From positions 19,628-83,627 of the forward strand of contig NZ_FOQG01000017.1 of the NCBI RefSeq assembly GCF_900113685.1: DNA of 64,000 nucleotides. Reading direction: 5' to 3'. This DNA comes from Nocardioides psychrotolerans. GTDB lineage: Bacteria > Actinomycetota > Actinomycetes > Propionibacteriales > Nocardioidaceae. Below are positions 8,724 through 17,992 of this stretch, piece after piece. The translations under genes and the position numbers were made by a program. Numbering within the stretch: position 1 is the first letter of the stretch; every line of letters begins with the position of its first letter. Below the pieces are notes generated by a model. It was not told the DNA's origin. It searched no databases and worked only from the letters and a program-made list of their open reading frames with translations.

Positions 8724-9968
8724 ATGGACACGCCGATGACATCGCCAAGCACTCCTTCAAATCAGAACGCCGATGCCTACGGTCGACGGCACCGAATCCG
8801 GGCGGCAGTGCGACACACGTTGCGGCGCATGACTCGGCGACTCATGTGGACGTTCTCGCCTCCGCTGAGCGAGGGAACATGCTTCCTGCCCATGCCGGCG
8901 GTGGGCGAGCACAACGCCGGAGACTTCGCCACGCGATCGACGTGGTATCTGGGACGATGGTCCGCGCATGCCGCCCATCCTGGCCATGTCCCGGAGATTC
9001 CGGCATACCTGGACTCCTCCATCGACGTAGCAGGCGCTGAGCGAGTCCTAGCTCCTGGCCAACCAGTGCACCACCTGGTCTGGAAAGTCACGCCACGCAC
9101 CTATGTCCGTGCTCTCTTGAGCCCTACCCGCGTGACGGTCGTCGACCCGGCGTTCGCGAAGGACGTGGACAGCGAGGGCTATCTCAACGTCGCGAAGCGA
9201 CTGGGAGTCACCTTCCCCCGAGAGTTCCTGCCGGGTTCCTTGGCCTCCGCGTCAAGCGAGTGGGCGACGTCCGCCGCACTAGCGCTCGGGACCGGCCCCA
9301 GCGCAGGCTCGCTGGTGGGGGACCACACCATGTGGACCCATCGCATCGTCTGCAACTCAGCCATCCGCGACGGCGAACTCATGGAGCGCCTGCGTCCAAC
9401 CCACATTTGCTTCGGCGATCCGGTTTTTCACTTCGGCCCAAGCGCATATGCGGGTGAGTTCCGACGCGACCTTCGACTCGTTGCCGAGAAGTACGACAGC
9501 CTCCTGGTGGTCCCTGGATATTGCGCCGGGCTCCTTGCGGCCAACCTGCCGTGGGCCCACGGGCGGATGATTCCCTTGGAGCTGTCGAGCAAGGAGTGGC
9601 ACGCGCCGACCCTCGAGACCCTGGAGGTTAGGGTCACGGGCAACGTGCTAACTCAGCAGATGGTCCCGCTTGCCATCACTCTCGCAAAGCGCATCGACAT
9701 AGGTGGCGCAGATGGCCGCAAGCCCGACGAGAAGTACTTCTGGTCCCACTCGCGGGCTCATCAGTACAGCGACGATCTGATGAACAGCGTCTTTGACGCC
9801 CATCCGGCGTTCTTCCGCGACACCGACTACGCCGACTACTACGCAGAGCACTGCACCGCGGTCGAGGAACTGTTGGCCTACGGCGAGGAACGAGGCCGCA
9901 CCTTCCGCACAGTCACCAACTCCTACATCCCAGCACTCGCTCGACGCTTGGCGACGCCGCAGCAGTAG
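8724..9968 (+). CDS. Uncharacterised polysaccharide-locus protein
   Basis: I do not recognise this 414-residue protein. It has no signal peptide or transmembrane helix and is rich in His/Trp/Tyr segments. These include HHLVWKVTPRTYVRA, a central THICFGDPVFHFGPSAYAG, a Cys-containing LLVVPGYCAGLLAA and a C-terminal KRIDIGGADGRKPDEKYF followed by SHSRAHQYSDDLM. The GADGR segment faintly recalls MptE-like/DUF115 or sialyltransferase-like proteins of capsule loci, but this is only a resemblance. The ATG at 8724 has a ggaaagg sequence just upstream; a start at 8676 is also open. It converges with the Wzy-like gene 14 bases downstream. A glycan-modifying transferase is a reasonable guess but is not shown. 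Confidence 0.7.
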   Translation: MDTPMTSPSTPSNQNADAYGRRHRIRAAVRHTLRRMTRRLMWTFSPPLSEGTCFLPMPAVGEHNAGDFATRSTWYLGRWSAHAAHPGHVPEIPAYLDSSIDVAGAERVLAPGQPVHHLVWKVTPRTYVRALLSPTRVTVVDPAFAKDVDSEGYLNVAKRLGVTFPREFLPGSLASASSEWATSAALALGTGPSAGSLVGDHTMWTHRIVCNSAIRDGELMERLRPTHICFGDPVFHFGPSAYAGEFRRDLRLVAEKYDSLLVVPGYCAGLLAANLPWAHGRMIPLELSSKEWHAPTLETLEVRVTGNVLTQQMVPLAITLAKRIDIGGADGRKPDEKYFWSHSRAHQYSDDLMNSVFDAHPAFFRDTDYADYYAEHCTAVEELLAYGEERGRTFRTVTNSYIPALARRLATPQQ

Positions 9969-9982
9969 CCGGCGGTGTTCGG

Positions 9983-11476
9983 CTAGCGGTTGCTGGTGGA
10001 GGTCCCGTGCGCGCTCCCTGCTGACGTAACGACCCGTTCAGGAGCCGCGGTGAGACCATCGGCGCCCGCCGCCAACTCATCCTTGGTGACGGCGCCTCGG
10101 CTCGGTTGCGTCGCTGCAGCCAGCGCAAGACACGCGAAAACCCAGAACGTCTCGACCGCGTAACCGGGAGCCTGCGTGACTTCCGTCCCACCGCCGAGGA
10201 GCGCCGCAACTCCAGCGCACAGTGCAATCAGATGTACGCGGCTCGGCAGCAATGCCCCCCGCCGCAACGTGATGACAGCCGCGAGACCTAGGAAGGCCAG
10301 GCTGGCAACTCCGACCAGTCCCCCATCGAAAAGTTGCTGCAAGGTGGAATTGTGGGACGAGAAGCCAAGAAGCAACGGGTCACCATTCGCGTATGCGGCT
10401 GAGGCTCCTGAACTGCGCTGTCCAAACTCGCCGAACCCCACCAACCGGTGTATGAAGTCAACCTGCTCCTGCCAGAAGCTTATGGCCATGCTCCAGATGC
10501 GATCTCTTCCCTCTAGCGCTACGTCCGCCTCCGTATCGCCTCGGCTGAGGAAGGGGAACAGGGAAGCAGCAACATGGATCACTGGCTGCAGCACGACGAC
10601 CGCGAGCAAGGGATAGACAAACGGAAGGACCATCGGGAAAGCAGCGAGGTAAACGGACGCCCGGGCGAAAATCAAAGGCGCCACGACGGACGCCACCAGG
10701 ACCACGGCGGACACCACCAGAGCTACCCGCGTGTTCGCCGCCACCATAATGAAGATGCCTGCCAAGAGAGCAACTGCTCTGTAGACACGAACGGCCCGAC
10801 CACCTTCGAGGCAGATCAGGCCAGCGGCGACAAAGATGGCAGCCATCAGCGGCGGGACAGCCAGGCTGCTGGTCAAAGGGAAGAAGACACGAATGCCACC
10901 CGTGCTGGAGTCCAGCGAGAAGGTCCTTCCCGCGGCCGCCGGAGATTCAACGCCCGCGAGGTAGCCCAGGACGTTCGCGATCAGAAAGAGCCCGACGCCA
11001 TCGAGTAAGGACTTCACAACACTCGGGAACGGATATCGGCGGGCGCAGACAAGAATCAGGATCAGGGTTTCTGCGTGCCAGACCTGCACGTAGAGCGTCG
11101 TCAAGTAACGCGAGGCCGGCAACAGCAAGCTCAGCACGAGGGCCGCGACGATGAGAGGCTGACGGAACGTGTGTTCGCGTCGACGGCTCTGGGTCAGAGC
11201 CAAGATGATCAGGCCGGCGAGGACGAACGTGATGCGCCGCTCTGCAAAGGCCGTCAATCCAAGGACGGTCGGCATGAGCAGCAGGGGCAGTACGACCGTG
11301 TAGCCATCTCGCGCCGGGGGGGCAAAGCGCCTGCTCGTGCGGATGGCTGCTGCCAGAATGCCCAGACCCAAGCACACGAAGATGGCTGCGACCCCGACCC
11401 TGGTCGCTACGACGCCCGTGACGATCGCCAGCCCTACGGCCACGAAGGCGAAGCGGTCAAGCCTCAAGTTAGTCAC
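9983..11476 (-). CDS. O-antigen ligase/polymerase family membrane protein (Wzy-like)
   Basis: This polytopic membrane protein of 497 residues has about 11-12 helices and a large periplasmic loop. The segment GFGEFGQRSSGAS followed by GFSSHNSTLQQLFDGGLVG is the hallmark of the Wzy_C/O-antigen ligase family (conserved loop with HN, then a Gly-rich helix). It probably polymerises repeat units or ligates them to an acceptor outside the membrane. The start is GTG, overlapping the preceding gene's stop by GTGA. It is the last gene of the minus-strand run that begins at 17612. Confidence 0.85.
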   Translation of the reverse strand: MTNLRLDRFAFVAVGLAIVTGVVATRVGVAAIFVCLGLGILAAAIRTSRRFAPPARDGYTVVLPLLLMPTVLGLTAFAERRITFVLAGLIILALTQSRRREHTFRQPLIVAALVLSLLLPASRYLTTLYVQVWHAETLILILVCARRYPFPSVVKSLLDGVGLFLIANVLGYLAGVESPAAAGRTFSLDSSTGGIRVFFPLTSSLAVPPLMAAIFVAAGLICLEGGRAVRVYRAVALLAGIFIMVAANTRVALVVSAVVLVASVVAPLIFARASVYLAAFPMVLPFVYPLLAVVVLQPVIHVAASLFPFLSRGDTEADVALEGRDRIWSMAISFWQEQVDFIHRLVGFGEFGQRSSGASAAYANGDPLLLGFSSHNSTLQQLFDGGLVGVASLAFLGLAAVITLRRGALLPSRVHLIALCAGVAALLGGGTEVTQAPGYAVETFWVFACLALAAATQPSRGAVTKDELAAGADGLTAAPERVVTSAGSAHGTSTSNR

Positions 11477-12300
11477 GAGCCGGACACCAGCTCGGCGGCG
11501 TCACCGACGAACACGCGCGCCTTACGGTCGGTTGCCGCGGACTGCCCTGCGGTGGTGACCAGGACAAGTTCATCATCAACACCGCCAAAGGCAACCGAGG
11601 TTGGATAGGCGTCAGGAACCGTAGCGGTCACGAATTTGCGGGGCGACGTCGCTCCCACAACCAAACATCCGCGTCCCCAGAGCGCTGCCACCACGTGGCC
11701 GGACGGAGCAACCGCCAAGCCGTCCGGTTCGTCATCCTCGTCCAAGCGCAGCCATGGCTCGCGAGTGAGCCCGTGTTCCGTTTTGTTCACACGGTCGATC
11801 TGTGGCACCAGTGAGTCAACGTAGAACGCGGAGGTGTCCGTATCCCAGGACAAGCCGTTGGAGATGCCTACCCCTGTGAAAACCGGCTCAAGCACGGACG
11901 CCGCAAGGTCGAACTTGTAGAGAGATGCCCCAAGCGGTCTTCTGTCCATCGACATCGTCCCCACGTAGATGTCCCCGCAGGGCGTGAGCGCTCCGTCGTT
12001 GAAGCGGACATCGTGCGGAAACTTCCACTCACCGACCGTGATCATGGTGCTCTCGGACCAGGAGTAGACGTGCAGGCTGCTCCGAGACGCGACCAAAATG
12101 CGGTCATGGTCCAACGGCAGGGCCACCGTGGCAAACTCAAGTCCGGTCTCGCGGGTCTCTGCCGCCTCGTTGTTGTAGGGGTCCCAGCGGTGAAGCGTCG
12201 CTGCCAAAATGTCGACCCACTGGAACACGCGTGCCTCAGGGATCCAGTGAGGCCCCTCGAAGAGCCGTCCGTGCGGACCCGGCACGGTATGCCACTTCAT
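11473..12300 (-). CDS. SMP-30/gluconolactonase-like beta-propeller protein
   Basis: This 275-residue protein of the SMP-30/regucalcin/gluconolactonase family has the recognisable N-terminal [19 protein letters not shown] segment (metal-binding Glu), [20 protein letters not shown] with the conserved Asn, and [19 protein letters not shown] with the Asp. Known members hydrolyse sugar lactones in a metal-dependent way. The start at 12300 is set by an ATGA overlap with the upstream SDR; an upstream ATG at 12315 is less likely. Its presence between a polymerase and an SDR suggests a sugar-acid/lactone step in nucleotide-sugar synthesis, which is inference. Confidence 0.82.
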   Translation of the reverse strand: MKWHTVPGPHGRLFEGPHWIPEARVFQWVDILAATLHRWDPYNNEAAETRETGLEFATVALPLDHDRILVASRSSLHVYSWSESTMITVGEWKFPHDVRFNDGALTPCGDIYVGTMSMDRRPLGASLYKFDLAASVLEPVFTGVGISNGLSWDTDTSAFYVDSLVPQIDRVNKTEHGLTREPWLRLDEDDEPDGLAVAPSGHVVAALWGRGCLVVGATSPRKFVTATVPDAYPTSVAFGGVDDELVLVTTAGQSAATDRKARVFVGDAAELVSGS

Positions 12301-13022
12301 TCGGTCCCCAGGCATGCTGAAGCTCCGCCGTCTACCACGAGTGTCGATCCCGTGATGAAGCTAGCGCCTGGGCCAGCGAGGAACGCCACAGCGGAGGCGA
12401 TCTCGTCGGGCTGGCCGATGCGGCGAAGAGGCGTACGCGTCTCCAGCACGTGCCGTCGCTGCTTCGCATCCTCGGCACCCCAACGAGCAAAACCCTCACG
12501 TAGCTTGGCCGTATCGATCGCGCCCGGACGGACGGCATTGACGCGGATCTGAGGGCCCAGGTCGATGGCTGCCGACCTGACCCATCCCTCCAGAGCCGCC
12601 TTGGAGGTGGCGTAGGCGTTGATGCCTGACGTCGTCGCACTCGCATGCACCGAGCTCACGACCACTACCGAGCCTTGCTCGCGGCTGAGGTTCTCTCGAG
12701 TCGCGTGCACGAGGCTGTCGGCCGCAAGCACGTTGACCCGCATGGTCTCGACGAAGATCTCGTAGGGAGTGTCACCCGCAGCGGCCAACGGCTGCACTGC
12801 AGCGTTGTGGACGATCGCCGCCAGAGCGAACTGGTCGCTCAGTTGAATGGCAGCTGCTCGCAGGGAGGCGAGGTCCCCGATATCGATGCCTAGCCAGACA
12901 TCCACGTCATGACACTCGTGCTGGTCGATCCCGACGACGATGAACCCGTCTCGCTTGAATTGTGCACAGATCGAAGTTCCGATACCGCCAGCCGCCCCCG
13001 TCACCACCACTGCACGCTTCAT
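12297..13022 (-). CDS. SDR family NAD(P)-dependent oxidoreductase
   Basis: This classical short-chain dehydrogenase of 241 residues carries the cofactor motif TGAAGGIG at residues 8-15, HNAAVQ, the catalytic Ser in SSVHAS, YATSK (YxxxK), and the PG motif in [10 protein letters not shown]. The C terminus [15 protein letters not shown] is typical of FabG-like enzymes. It overlaps both neighbours by four bases (ATGA), so it belongs to the same translationally coupled pathway as the lactonase-like protein and the 2-hydroxyacid dehydrogenase. The substrate is unknown; oxidation of a sugar or sugar acid fits the context. Confidence 0.9.
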   Translation of the reverse strand: MKRAVVVTGAAGGIGTSICAQFKRDGFIVVGIDQHECHDVDVWLGIDIGDLASLRAAAIQLSDQFALAAIVHNAAVQPLAAAGDTPYEIFVETMRVNVLAADSLVHATRENLSREQGSVVVVSSVHASATTSGINAYATSKAALEGWVRSAAIDLGPQIRVNAVRPGAIDTAKLREGFARWGAEDAKQRRHVLETRTPLRRIGQPDEIASAVAFLAGPGASFITGSTLVVDGGASACLGTE

Positions 13023-13957
13023 CGTGAACCCAGCTCTTCAAGCAGGATATCCACGGCCCGTGCACTCGCCCGCGCTACTCCCTCGCGGGTGTTTGAGCCG
13101 TTGTGAGCACCCAGGATTACGTTGTCCATCCTTCGAAGCCGACTCGTCTCGGGCAAGGGCTCGACCTCGAAGACGTCGAGGCCAGCGCCCGCGATCCCCC
13201 CTCGCTCGAGGGCTGCGACTAGAGCCACCTCGTCCACGACGGGACCACGCGCGACGTTGACGAGCAGGCCATCAGACCGCATAGAACGGAGGGCTCCGTC
13301 ATCGATCAGGTGGAAGGTCTCACGGGTCAACGGGCAGGTCAGCACCACGAACCGGCTCTCTTGGAGCAGCACATGCAGGTCCAGGTCGATCGTCACGCCA
13401 TGCGGTGCGCGCTCAGGCGGAAGGTACGGGTCGAAGCCGCGCACGTCCATGCCGAATCCGTGTGCTCGGTCCACCATGGCCTGGCCGATGACGCCCAGGC
13501 CCACGACTCCCAGGGTCGATCCACGGAGCGACGTGCCTTCGACCTTGGGCCAGTGCCCCTCGCGCACGGCCACGTCCACTTGGTGATGACGCCGGGCGAG
13601 CATCAGCAGATAGGCGAAGGCACTGTCAGCAACCTCTCCCCCGAAAACGCCCGGGGTGTTGCGGACAACCACGCCGTGCGCTTCAGCTGCGTCGTGGTCC
13701 ACAGAGTCCATCCCGATGCCCCACCGGATCAGGACTCGCAAGTCTGGGCTGGACTCGAAGAACGAGCGATCCAGCTGGTCGTCACCCGCGATCACTCCCT
13801 GCACCCCTGACATCATCGGTGCGAGCTCCGAGGACAAGAACTGCTGTCCGGTCAAGGGCGGAGCCATCACCTCGAAACCGGCATCGAGCAGTCGCGGCAG
13901 GTGCACCGGAAGCTCGGCCTGCATCTGCGCGCATGTCACCAACACACGGTCCGTCAT
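13019..13957 (-). CDS. D-isomer-specific 2-hydroxyacid dehydrogenase
   Basis: This 312-residue protein of the phosphoglycerate dehydrogenase-like family has the NAD-binding motif [12 protein letters not shown], the catalytic Arg within [10 protein letters not shown], the Glu in DVFEVEPLP and the active-site His in [10 protein letters not shown]. It interconverts a 2-oxo acid and a 2-hydroxy acid with NAD(H). The length is that of the two-domain catalytic form without ACT or regulatory domains, so it is unlikely to be the serine-pathway SerA. It overlaps both neighbours by ATGA and sits directly after a CMP-sugar synthetase, suggesting a role on a 2-keto sugar acid. Confidence 0.88.
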   Translation of the reverse strand: MTDRVLVTCAQMQAELPVHLPRLLDAGFEVMAPPLTGQQFLSSELAPMMSGVQGVIAGDDQLDRSFFESSPDLRVLIRWGIGMDSVDHDAAEAHGVVVRNTPGVFGGEVADSAFAYLLMLARRHHQVDVAVREGHWPKVEGTSLRGSTLGVVGLGVIGQAMVDRAHGFGMDVRGFDPYLPPERAPHGVTIDLDLHVLLQESRFVVLTCPLTRETFHLIDDGALRSMRSDGLLVNVARGPVVDEVALVAALERGGIAGAGLDVFEVEPLPETSRLRRMDNVILGAHNGSNTREGVARASARAVDILLEELGSR

Positions 13958-14628
13958 CGTACGCCGAACAGCTGGGACGCCTCGATGATCTCGGCAAGCC
14001 TGAACTCAGTCTCGACATCGATATCGGTCGCCTCCAGGGCATCCACCTCGACGATGGCGGGACTCTTCCCCAGCCGGTTGCCGCCGTCGCGCAAGGTCGC
14101 CTTGCTGAAGACGTAGAAGCAGGAGTTCTCCAGGTAGATGGGAGCGAGGTCCTGAGTCCTCGCCAACACCGCTGGGTCATGGTTGACAGCAGTCAGGTCC
14201 TCAGTCCACAGACGCCCCTGAATGCGGGTGGCGCCGAAGACCGAGTCGATCCCCTCGCTGTCGAAGAACCGTCGAATGGCCGCCTCGAACGTCTCGGCTC
14301 GCACGAACGGGTTGGTCGAGTGCGTCTGAAGGATGGCTTCGTAGTGAGCATGACCGATTGAGTGCTCAAGGACCGCGTTCATCGGCGTGTGCCCATCTCG
14401 CAGGTGCGCAGGCCGCTCCACAAGCGTCACAGAGGGGAAGACACGTGCAGCCTCCTCGAGGATCGTCTCGCTGTCCGTGTCGATGACGACCTCCCCCACC
14501 CCAGGAGTGGCGAGCAGCGTCGTGACGACATGCTGGTAGAGCGGGAGGCCGCCGAGCGGTCGGTAGTTCTTCCCAGGCACTCTTTCGCTCGAGTGCCGCA
14601 TCGGGACGATGGCGGTCACGAGGTCCAT
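13954..14628 (-). CDS. Acylneuraminate cytidylyltransferase family protein
   Basis: This 224-residue protein of the CMP-sialic acid synthetase (NeuA/PseF/LegF) family would transfer CMP from CTP to a nonulosonic or related sugar acid. The N terminus AIVPMRHSSERVPGKN matches the CTP-binding motif (R/K-x-x-S-x-R-x-x-x-K-N), followed by DTDSETI, ILQTHSTNPF and the C-terminal ATDIDVETEFRLAE metal-binding segment with two Asp. I chose ATG 14628 because an aggaagg ribosome binding site precedes it and the protein then starts right before the motif. The window has no NeuB-type condensing enzyme or NeuC, so the activated sugar may not be a standard sialic acid. Confidence 0.87.
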   Translation of the reverse strand: MDLVTAIVPMRHSSERVPGKNYRPLGGLPLYQHVVTTLLATPGVGEVVIDTDSETILEEAARVFPSVTLVERPAHLRDGHTPMNAVLEHSIGHAHYEAILQTHSTNPFVRAETFEAAIRRFFDSEGIDSVFGATRIQGRLWTEDLTAVNHDPAVLARTQDLAPIYLENSCFYVFSKATLRDGGNRLGKSPAIVEVDALEATDIDVETEFRLAEIIEASQLFGVR

Positions 14629-14656
14629 GCTGTGGCCTTCCTGGCTGAGGCGTGCA

Positions 14657-15586
14657 TCAGTCGTCGTAGTCGATGCGATTGCCGATAGCGTCATTGGGGG
14701 ACAGACGAGCCAGGTCAGGGTAGTAGAACCGCCGGCGGAGCCCCTGGCTCATGCCTGGGTCGGTGCGGAACCCCTCCGCAGCACCAAGGAACTGGGCAGC
14801 CCTGAACTTGGGGATCTCAACGAGGTTGGTCTTCAACTGACGGTCCCGCATCGCGTGCCAGTAGTCGCTCGCAATGTTGATGCCGGCCAGCGCGACGGCC
14901 TCCCAGGCAGAGAACTGTTCTTCATCCATGATGGCCTTGTAGGCAATAGCCTCGCGGCGGTAACGGTTGCGGATCGTCGACCAGGTCTCCTCGTGAACGT
15001 GCACCACCGGAGCCTCAGCGACGTAATCCAGGCGCATGCCGAGCGCCAGCGCACGCTTGGCCATGTCGAGATCCTCCAAACCCGTGAGTCGCTCGTCGTA
15101 GCGCATCTGGGCCCAGACGTCCTTGCGGATGATGGCGTTGGCGTTGTTGCTGAACGGGTGCGGCTGGTTGCGGATGCTCTCGGTCGGGAACCACTGCTGC
15201 ATGATCCGGGCCTCGGCGTACTTGGTGCGACCGTCGCCGACCTGCCGGCCGTAAGCAAGGGCTGTCGCAGGATCGGAGAATGGCTTGAGCATGTGGTCGA
15301 CGAACGTGTCGTAAAGCGGATAGACGTGCGCAGACAAGATCAGGAGCAGTTCGCCCTTGGCAGCGTTACACCCGTAGTTAAGGGACCGACCAAACGTGAA
15401 TTCCTCTTTAGAGATGTGGACCACCCGGCACCCGCCCTCGGTCGCGATCTTGACGGTGTCGTCCGCCGACCCCGAGTCGACGACGACGATTTCCTCCACG
15501 GGAGTCGTCTGGCTCCGCAGGCCCTGGAGAAGCCGCCCAAGGTGGGCCGCCTCGTTGTAGGCACGAACGACAGCAGTTACGCGCAC
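14657..15586 (-). CDS. GT2 family glycosyltransferase
   Basis: This 309-residue GT-A transferase shows the N-terminal VTAVVRAYNEAAHLG, then IVVVDSGSADDT with the donor-binding Asp, a DxD-equivalent in ILSAHVYPL (Ala-His replacing the usual Asp pair) and GLEDLDMAKRALALG, the ED motif of inverting GT2 enzymes. It starts at GTG 15586, preceded by aaaggag at 15594-15600. Lying directly beside the cytidylyltransferase in the same operon, it is the best candidate for a transferase that uses the activated sugar, although CMP-sugar users usually belong to other GT families. Confidence 0.85.
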   Translation of the reverse strand: MRVTAVVRAYNEAAHLGRLLQGLRSQTTPVEEIVVVDSGSADDTVKIATEGGCRVVHISKEEFTFGRSLNYGCNAAKGELLLILSAHVYPLYDTFVDHMLKPFSDPATALAYGRQVGDGRTKYAEARIMQQWFPTESIRNQPHPFSNNANAIIRKDVWAQMRYDERLTGLEDLDMAKRALALGMRLDYVAEAPVVHVHEETWSTIRNRYRREAIAYKAIMDEEQFSAWEAVALAGINIASDYWHAMRDRQLKTNLVEIPKFRAAQFLGAAEGFRTDPGMSQGLRRRFYYPDLARLSPNDAIGNRIDYDD

Positions 15587-15600
15587 GCCGCTACTCCTTT

Positions 15601-16473
15601 CTACGTGACCGACAGGGGCCACGCGCTGGCGACCAGTTTGACCGTTGACTCAATGTTGGTCCTGCTCGAGGCTCCGAACACAATGGCTTCCAGGTTGGGC
15701 AGGCTGGTCACCCACTCGATTGCCTCATCAGGGCGAATCGCACCCGACGCGTACACAGACATGGCGATCGGGCGGAAGGGACGATTCGCGAGCACGTCGA
15801 CGTAGGCGTCCAAACCGCCACACATGCGGAATCCGATCTTGTTGATGTTGGCGCAAACGATTGGGTTATCGACCCCCACCTTGTCCAACGCATCGAGCAG
15901 CTTGGGGAGGTTCATGGTAATGAAGCCGGGCTCAGCGCCGTAGCGTGCCTTCACGTGGTCGGCGAAGATGCGAAAGGCGTCCACGAAACCCAGCCCGAGC
16001 AGAAGGTCAACCACCACGTTCTGAAGGAAGATGACGGGGGTCTTGAGTCCTTCGAACATCTTCATCTCGGCGTCGATAAGGAGGGTAGTCACTCCTTCGA
16101 TGTCCTTCTTGGCCAACGACTTGCCTCCACGCATTGCCGCGTCGAAGAAGCCCTCGTCCGGCAGGAACTGACGGATCGCACCGATCACGCCAGCATCCGC
16201 CATGGCGTTGGCGTACTTGTGTGCGTAGGGCATGCAAGGGTAGAAAACTTGGTCCGCGTAGCGCTCGGGCTGCTCGCGCATGCGCTGAGTGACCTCCGCG
16301 ATCCGGTCATGGGTGGTGCACATGAATGTGGTGACCCCACAGTCATAGGCAGAGTCGAGCACCGACATCACGGCGTCGACGGACTGAAAACGCATAGCCT
16401 GTGCCCGAGCCTTTTCCTCTGACATGTGGTTGACGCCAAAGAACTGGTTGTCGCCGAAAAGTAGTCGATCCAT
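15601..16473 (-). CDS. Uncharacterised TIM-barrel (aldo/keto reductase-like) protein
   Basis: This 290-residue soluble protein has the layout of an aldo/keto-reductase-like barrel. It starts with DRLLFGDNQFFGVNHMSEEK, has a GVTTFMCTTHDR strand and ends with AIVFGASSRTNIESTVKLV, resembling the cofactor-side strand of AKRs. The usual Asp-Tyr-Lys-His tetrad cannot be located with confidence, so the reaction (reduction, isomerisation or aldol cleavage) is unknown. ATG 16473 lies 2 bases after the stop of the dehydrogenase gene and has a gagaagg site before it. It lies between a GT2 and a Gfo/Idh/MocA gene and probably acts on the same sugar. Confidence 0.7.
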   Translation of the reverse strand: MDRLLFGDNQFFGVNHMSEEKARAQAMRFQSVDAVMSVLDSAYDCGVTTFMCTTHDRIAEVTQRMREQPERYADQVFYPCMPYAHKYANAMADAGVIGAIRQFLPDEGFFDAAMRGGKSLAKKDIEGVTTLLIDAEMKMFEGLKTPVIFLQNVVVDLLLGLGFVDAFRIFADHVKARYGAEPGFITMNLPKLLDALDKVGVDNPIVCANINKIGFRMCGGLDAYVDVLANRPFRPIAMSVYASGAIRPDEAIEWVTSLPNLEAIVFGASSRTNIESTVKLVASAWPLSVT

Positions 16474-16475
16474 CG

Positions 16476-17612
16476 TCAGGCCCTTCTCATCGTGCGAGCA
16501 GATCGTCGACTCTTGAGTCTCAACTTCATGCGCCGCCACCAACCACTCGGCACCGGCGGGACGTCGACCGATGCGCCACTCACGATGTGCTGCACCTCGC
16601 CGGAGCCACCGCGAGCGATCGCAGCAAGCAGCTCGTCAGTGACCGTCGCGTCGTCGAAGTTGCCCACTCCGTCGACCTCCACCTTCTCGATTCGCTTGAT
16701 CCAGGCGTCCAGCTGAGCGGAGTACTCCTCTCCGCGGAGATAGAAGTCGACCTCCTGGGTCAGCCCGGTCGTGTAGTGGACGTTCCAGCCCTTCTCGTAG
16801 CCGGCGGGGACAGCGGCGTCGTCGCGGAGGTAGACCTGGCACTCCTGCCGGTCGACATTGATCCGCCCGTGCGTTCCCCAGATCGTGATCTTGGTCGTCA
16901 TCTTGCGCTGGGACTCGTCGGACCAACTCACCGAGAGTTGCCCACTCATGCCGTGGCCCCAGTCAATGGTCGTGTAGACCTCGTCCTCTGTCTCGCTCGA
17001 GAAGACGTGCCCGAGGACCGTGCCAGAGACCGACTCGGGCCTGCCGAAGTACCACGTCAAGAGATCGAGCGGGTGGGCGGCGTAGTCATAGAGTGCGCCA
17101 CCGCCCTCGTCCTTCTTGCTGCGCCAGGTCGACCCTTTCGGCTTGAGCACGACGGGGCCGTAGGCTTCGGCCAGCACATGAGTAACCCGTCCGAGCGTAC
17201 CGAGATCGAGCAGTCGCTTAGCCTCGCCGAACGCGCCCACGAATCGGTTGTGATAGCCGACCTGTGTGACGAGTGACTTGCTACGGGCTAGGTCAGCCAA
17301 CGCGGCTGAATCCTCCGGCTTCAGGCAGAATGGCTTCTCGCAGAAGACGTGGATGCCGCGCTCAAGGCAGGCGCGCACCATCGGAGCGTGCAACTTCGAG
17401 GGCGTGGAAATGACAGCCGCCTCGACCCCTTGCACGTCGAGCATCTTCTCGAAGTCCGAAAACGTGTCCACACCGGTGTACTTGTTGAGGACATCGAGGA
17501 CATAGCCACTCGAGTCGCAGACTCCTACGACCTCCACGTCCTCGTGGGCGTTGATGATCGAGTAATGGGACAAACCCATCTTGCCCAATCCGATGATTCC
17601 GACCTTGACCAC
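16476..17612 (-). CDS. Gfo/Idh/MocA family sugar dehydrogenase
   Basis: This 378-residue NAD(P)-dependent dehydrogenase has the N-terminal Rossmann fold GIIGLGKMGLSH at residues 5-16, and the family signature CEKPFCLKPED with the catalytic Lys around residue 96. The C-terminal alpha/beta substrate domain contains YDYAAHPLDLLTWYFG, where the Asp/His pair is catalytic. The start is GTG 17612, with agaaggg about 10 bases upstream. It is the first gene of the minus-strand operon running down to 9983. Members oxidise or reduce ring hydroxyls of nucleotide sugars, inositols or free sugars; which one applies here is unknown. Confidence 0.88.
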   Translation of the reverse strand: MVKVGIIGLGKMGLSHYSIINAHEDVEVVGVCDSSGYVLDVLNKYTGVDTFSDFEKMLDVQGVEAAVISTPSKLHAPMVRACLERGIHVFCEKPFCLKPEDSAALADLARSKSLVTQVGYHNRFVGAFGEAKRLLDLGTLGRVTHVLAEAYGPVVLKPKGSTWRSKKDEGGGALYDYAAHPLDLLTWYFGRPESVSGTVLGHVFSSETEDEVYTTIDWGHGMSGQLSVSWSDESQRKMTTKITIWGTHGRINVDRQECQVYLRDDAAVPAGYEKGWNVHYTTGLTQEVDFYLRGEEYSAQLDAWIKRIEKVEVDGVGNFDDATVTDELLAAIARGGSGEVQHIVSGASVDVPPVPSGWWRRMKLRLKSRRSARTMRRA

Positions 17613-17992
17613 TGCTCAAACCCTTCTCATGGTTGTGTGCGCTCACGACAACCATCGCGTCTTCGGCCCCGATGCGGCCGCTAGGTGCAGCGACTCCTCA
17701 ACGGCTTACGGTTTCACACTTACGCCGCACGCGCGGCATGCGCGGTGCTGTCAGATGTCCATGGCAACGGGTGGACGTCATTGTCCCGATTTTGACCATT
17801 GTCCGCCACCACAGGCAGCAACAAGGACCCCATCTCAGAACTACTAGATGCAGGGTGATGGCGGTCACGAGGACGCCCACCAGGAGTCACAACCACGCCA
17901 GCATGGGTCCTGGCTCGCGGTGACGACGATCGCTGGCTTCCTGTCTGCCTAGACTAGAGTTGGCGCAATGGCAAACCTACGCAGGAGCGATT
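17613..17992. other. Intergenic region between the sugar operon and the tyrosine kinase
   Basis: This 380-base gap separates two divergently transcribed polysaccharide units. Base composition is noticeably less GC-rich than the flanks. No gene is supported; the short frames here have no family-like sequence. The promoters for the seven-gene minus-strand operon and for the kinase must lie here. I cannot point to a specific operator. Confidence 0.4.

Noticed and set aside
17938..17955. Possible promoter (ttcctg and tagact) before the tyrosine kinase
   Set aside because: Spacing between the two hexamers is only about 6 bases, not compatible with a sigma-70 type promoter.
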